Of a DNA stretch of 6,456 bases, positions 6,116 to 6,456 are shown one piece after another. The stretch's first letter is position 1, and each line of letters begins with the position of its first letter. The translations under genes and the position numbers were made by a program. Origin of the DNA: Bacteroidales bacterium (GTDB taxonomy: Bacteria > Bacteroidota > Bacteroidia > Bacteroidales > GCA-2748055); contig JAOZLK010000269.1 of NCBI GenBank assembly GCA_029934875.1, positions 1-6,456 on the forward strand, written 5' to 3'. Below the pieces are notes generated by a model. The model saw only the letters and a program-made list of their open reading frames with translations, was not told the DNA's origin and searched no databases.

Positions 6116-6456
6116 GGCAGCAGTTTAAATAAGGCAGCAGCATTGCAGCCTCCAAAACCAGAGGCTATCTTCAGCAGGGTATCCGGCTTCCCGGTCCGTA
6201 TTTCATTTGAAACATTGATTTTTCCAGATACTCCCATGCTTGATAAACCCAGGGTGGCAGGAAGGAGGCCGCGCTTCATTGCCTCTAAATTGATGATGCT
6301 CTCCACGATCCCGGCGGCACCCAGTGTATGACCGAAGTAGCCCTTTAAGCTGTTAAGGGGCACCTCACTCAGTTTGGCCCGGGTAATGGCAATGGATTCC
6401 ATTTCATCGTTATAGGGAGTTGCGGTCCCATGGGCCGAAATAAGCCCCGGCATTTC
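6106..6456 (-). CDS. Beta-ketoacyl-ACP synthase, C-terminal part (runs off the window)
   Basis: Only the last 116 codons lie in the window; the frame is open at the right edge, so the Met codon at 6453 is almost certainly internal. The fragment has the C-terminal signatures of a condensing enzyme: ISAHGTATPYNDEMES (catalytic His at codon 6430-6432), LKGYFGHTLGAAG with the second catalytic His, and KIASGFGGCNAAALF as the closing loop. HGTAT in place of the common HGTGT is a small variation known in divergent ketosynthases. The active-site Cys region lies outside, so activity cannot be confirmed, but both His residues and the Lys before GYFGH are present. It is the most upstream visible gene of the minus-strand operon, and its stop overlaps the start of the half-length homologue by 10 bases. 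The operon promoter must lie beyond the right edge. Confidence 0.88.
   Translation of the reverse strand, partial: EMPGLISAHGTATPYNDEMESIAITRAKLSEVPLNSLKGYFGHTLGAAGIVESIINLEAMKRGLLPATLGLSSMGVSGKINVSNEIRTGKPDTLLKIASGFGGCNAAALFKLLPWN

Noticed and set aside
1..6456. CRISPR array, tRNA/rRNA genes, insertion sequence or phage genes
   Set aside because: No regularly spaced repeats, no tRNA-like cloverleaf, no transposase or integrase motif and no terminal inverted repeats were seen.

Overview
The window looks like a piece of a Bacteroidota chromosome, probably an environmental or marine Bacteroidales-type organism. This is an inference. It rests on an iduronate-2-sulfatase-like lipoprotein sulfatase, a run of divergent type II ketosynthase genes of the kind found in aryl-polyene/flexirubin-type clusters, AT-rich stretches before start codons, and no strong Shine-Dalgarno sequences. 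No database search was possible.

Plus strand, 1-2258: three damaged genes in a row. At the left edge is the 3' part of a P-loop nucleoside-triphosphatase (THEP1-like) gene, which stops soon after the Walker A half of its domain. Next, in a gap with no annotated-size ORF, is a SnoaL-like/ester-cyclase remnant (435-591). Its first ~20 codons are joined directly to its last ~33 codons in another frame, so the middle of the gene is gone. Then comes a sulfatase (607-2258) that carries every expected catalytic motif but is split by a one-base frameshift near 1056. The apparent second gene at 1149 is only the downstream half.

Minus strand, 6456-2237: a tightly packed operon, read right to left. It holds the C-terminal end of a ketosynthase (continuing outside the window), a 180-residue half-length ketosynthase-like protein without catalytic residues, an acyl carrier protein, a complete ketosynthase with the Cys-His-His triad, a ketosynthase-like chain-length-factor protein that has lost the triad, and a membrane-anchored polysaccharide deacetylase. 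Gaps run from a 10-base overlap to 23 bases. The operon ends tail-to-tail with the sulfatase, overlapping it by 22 bases.

Working model (inference): the ketosynthase with an intact triad pairs with a catalytically dead partner, and both use the dedicated ACP to build a polyene or other unusual acyl chain. The right-hand ketosynthase and the half-length protein may form a second such pair. The deacetylase may act on a sugar or envelope component linked to the product. The most useful targets for follow-up are the half-length ketosynthase, the pair of 'active plus dead' ketosynthases, and the cluster of broken genes on the left.
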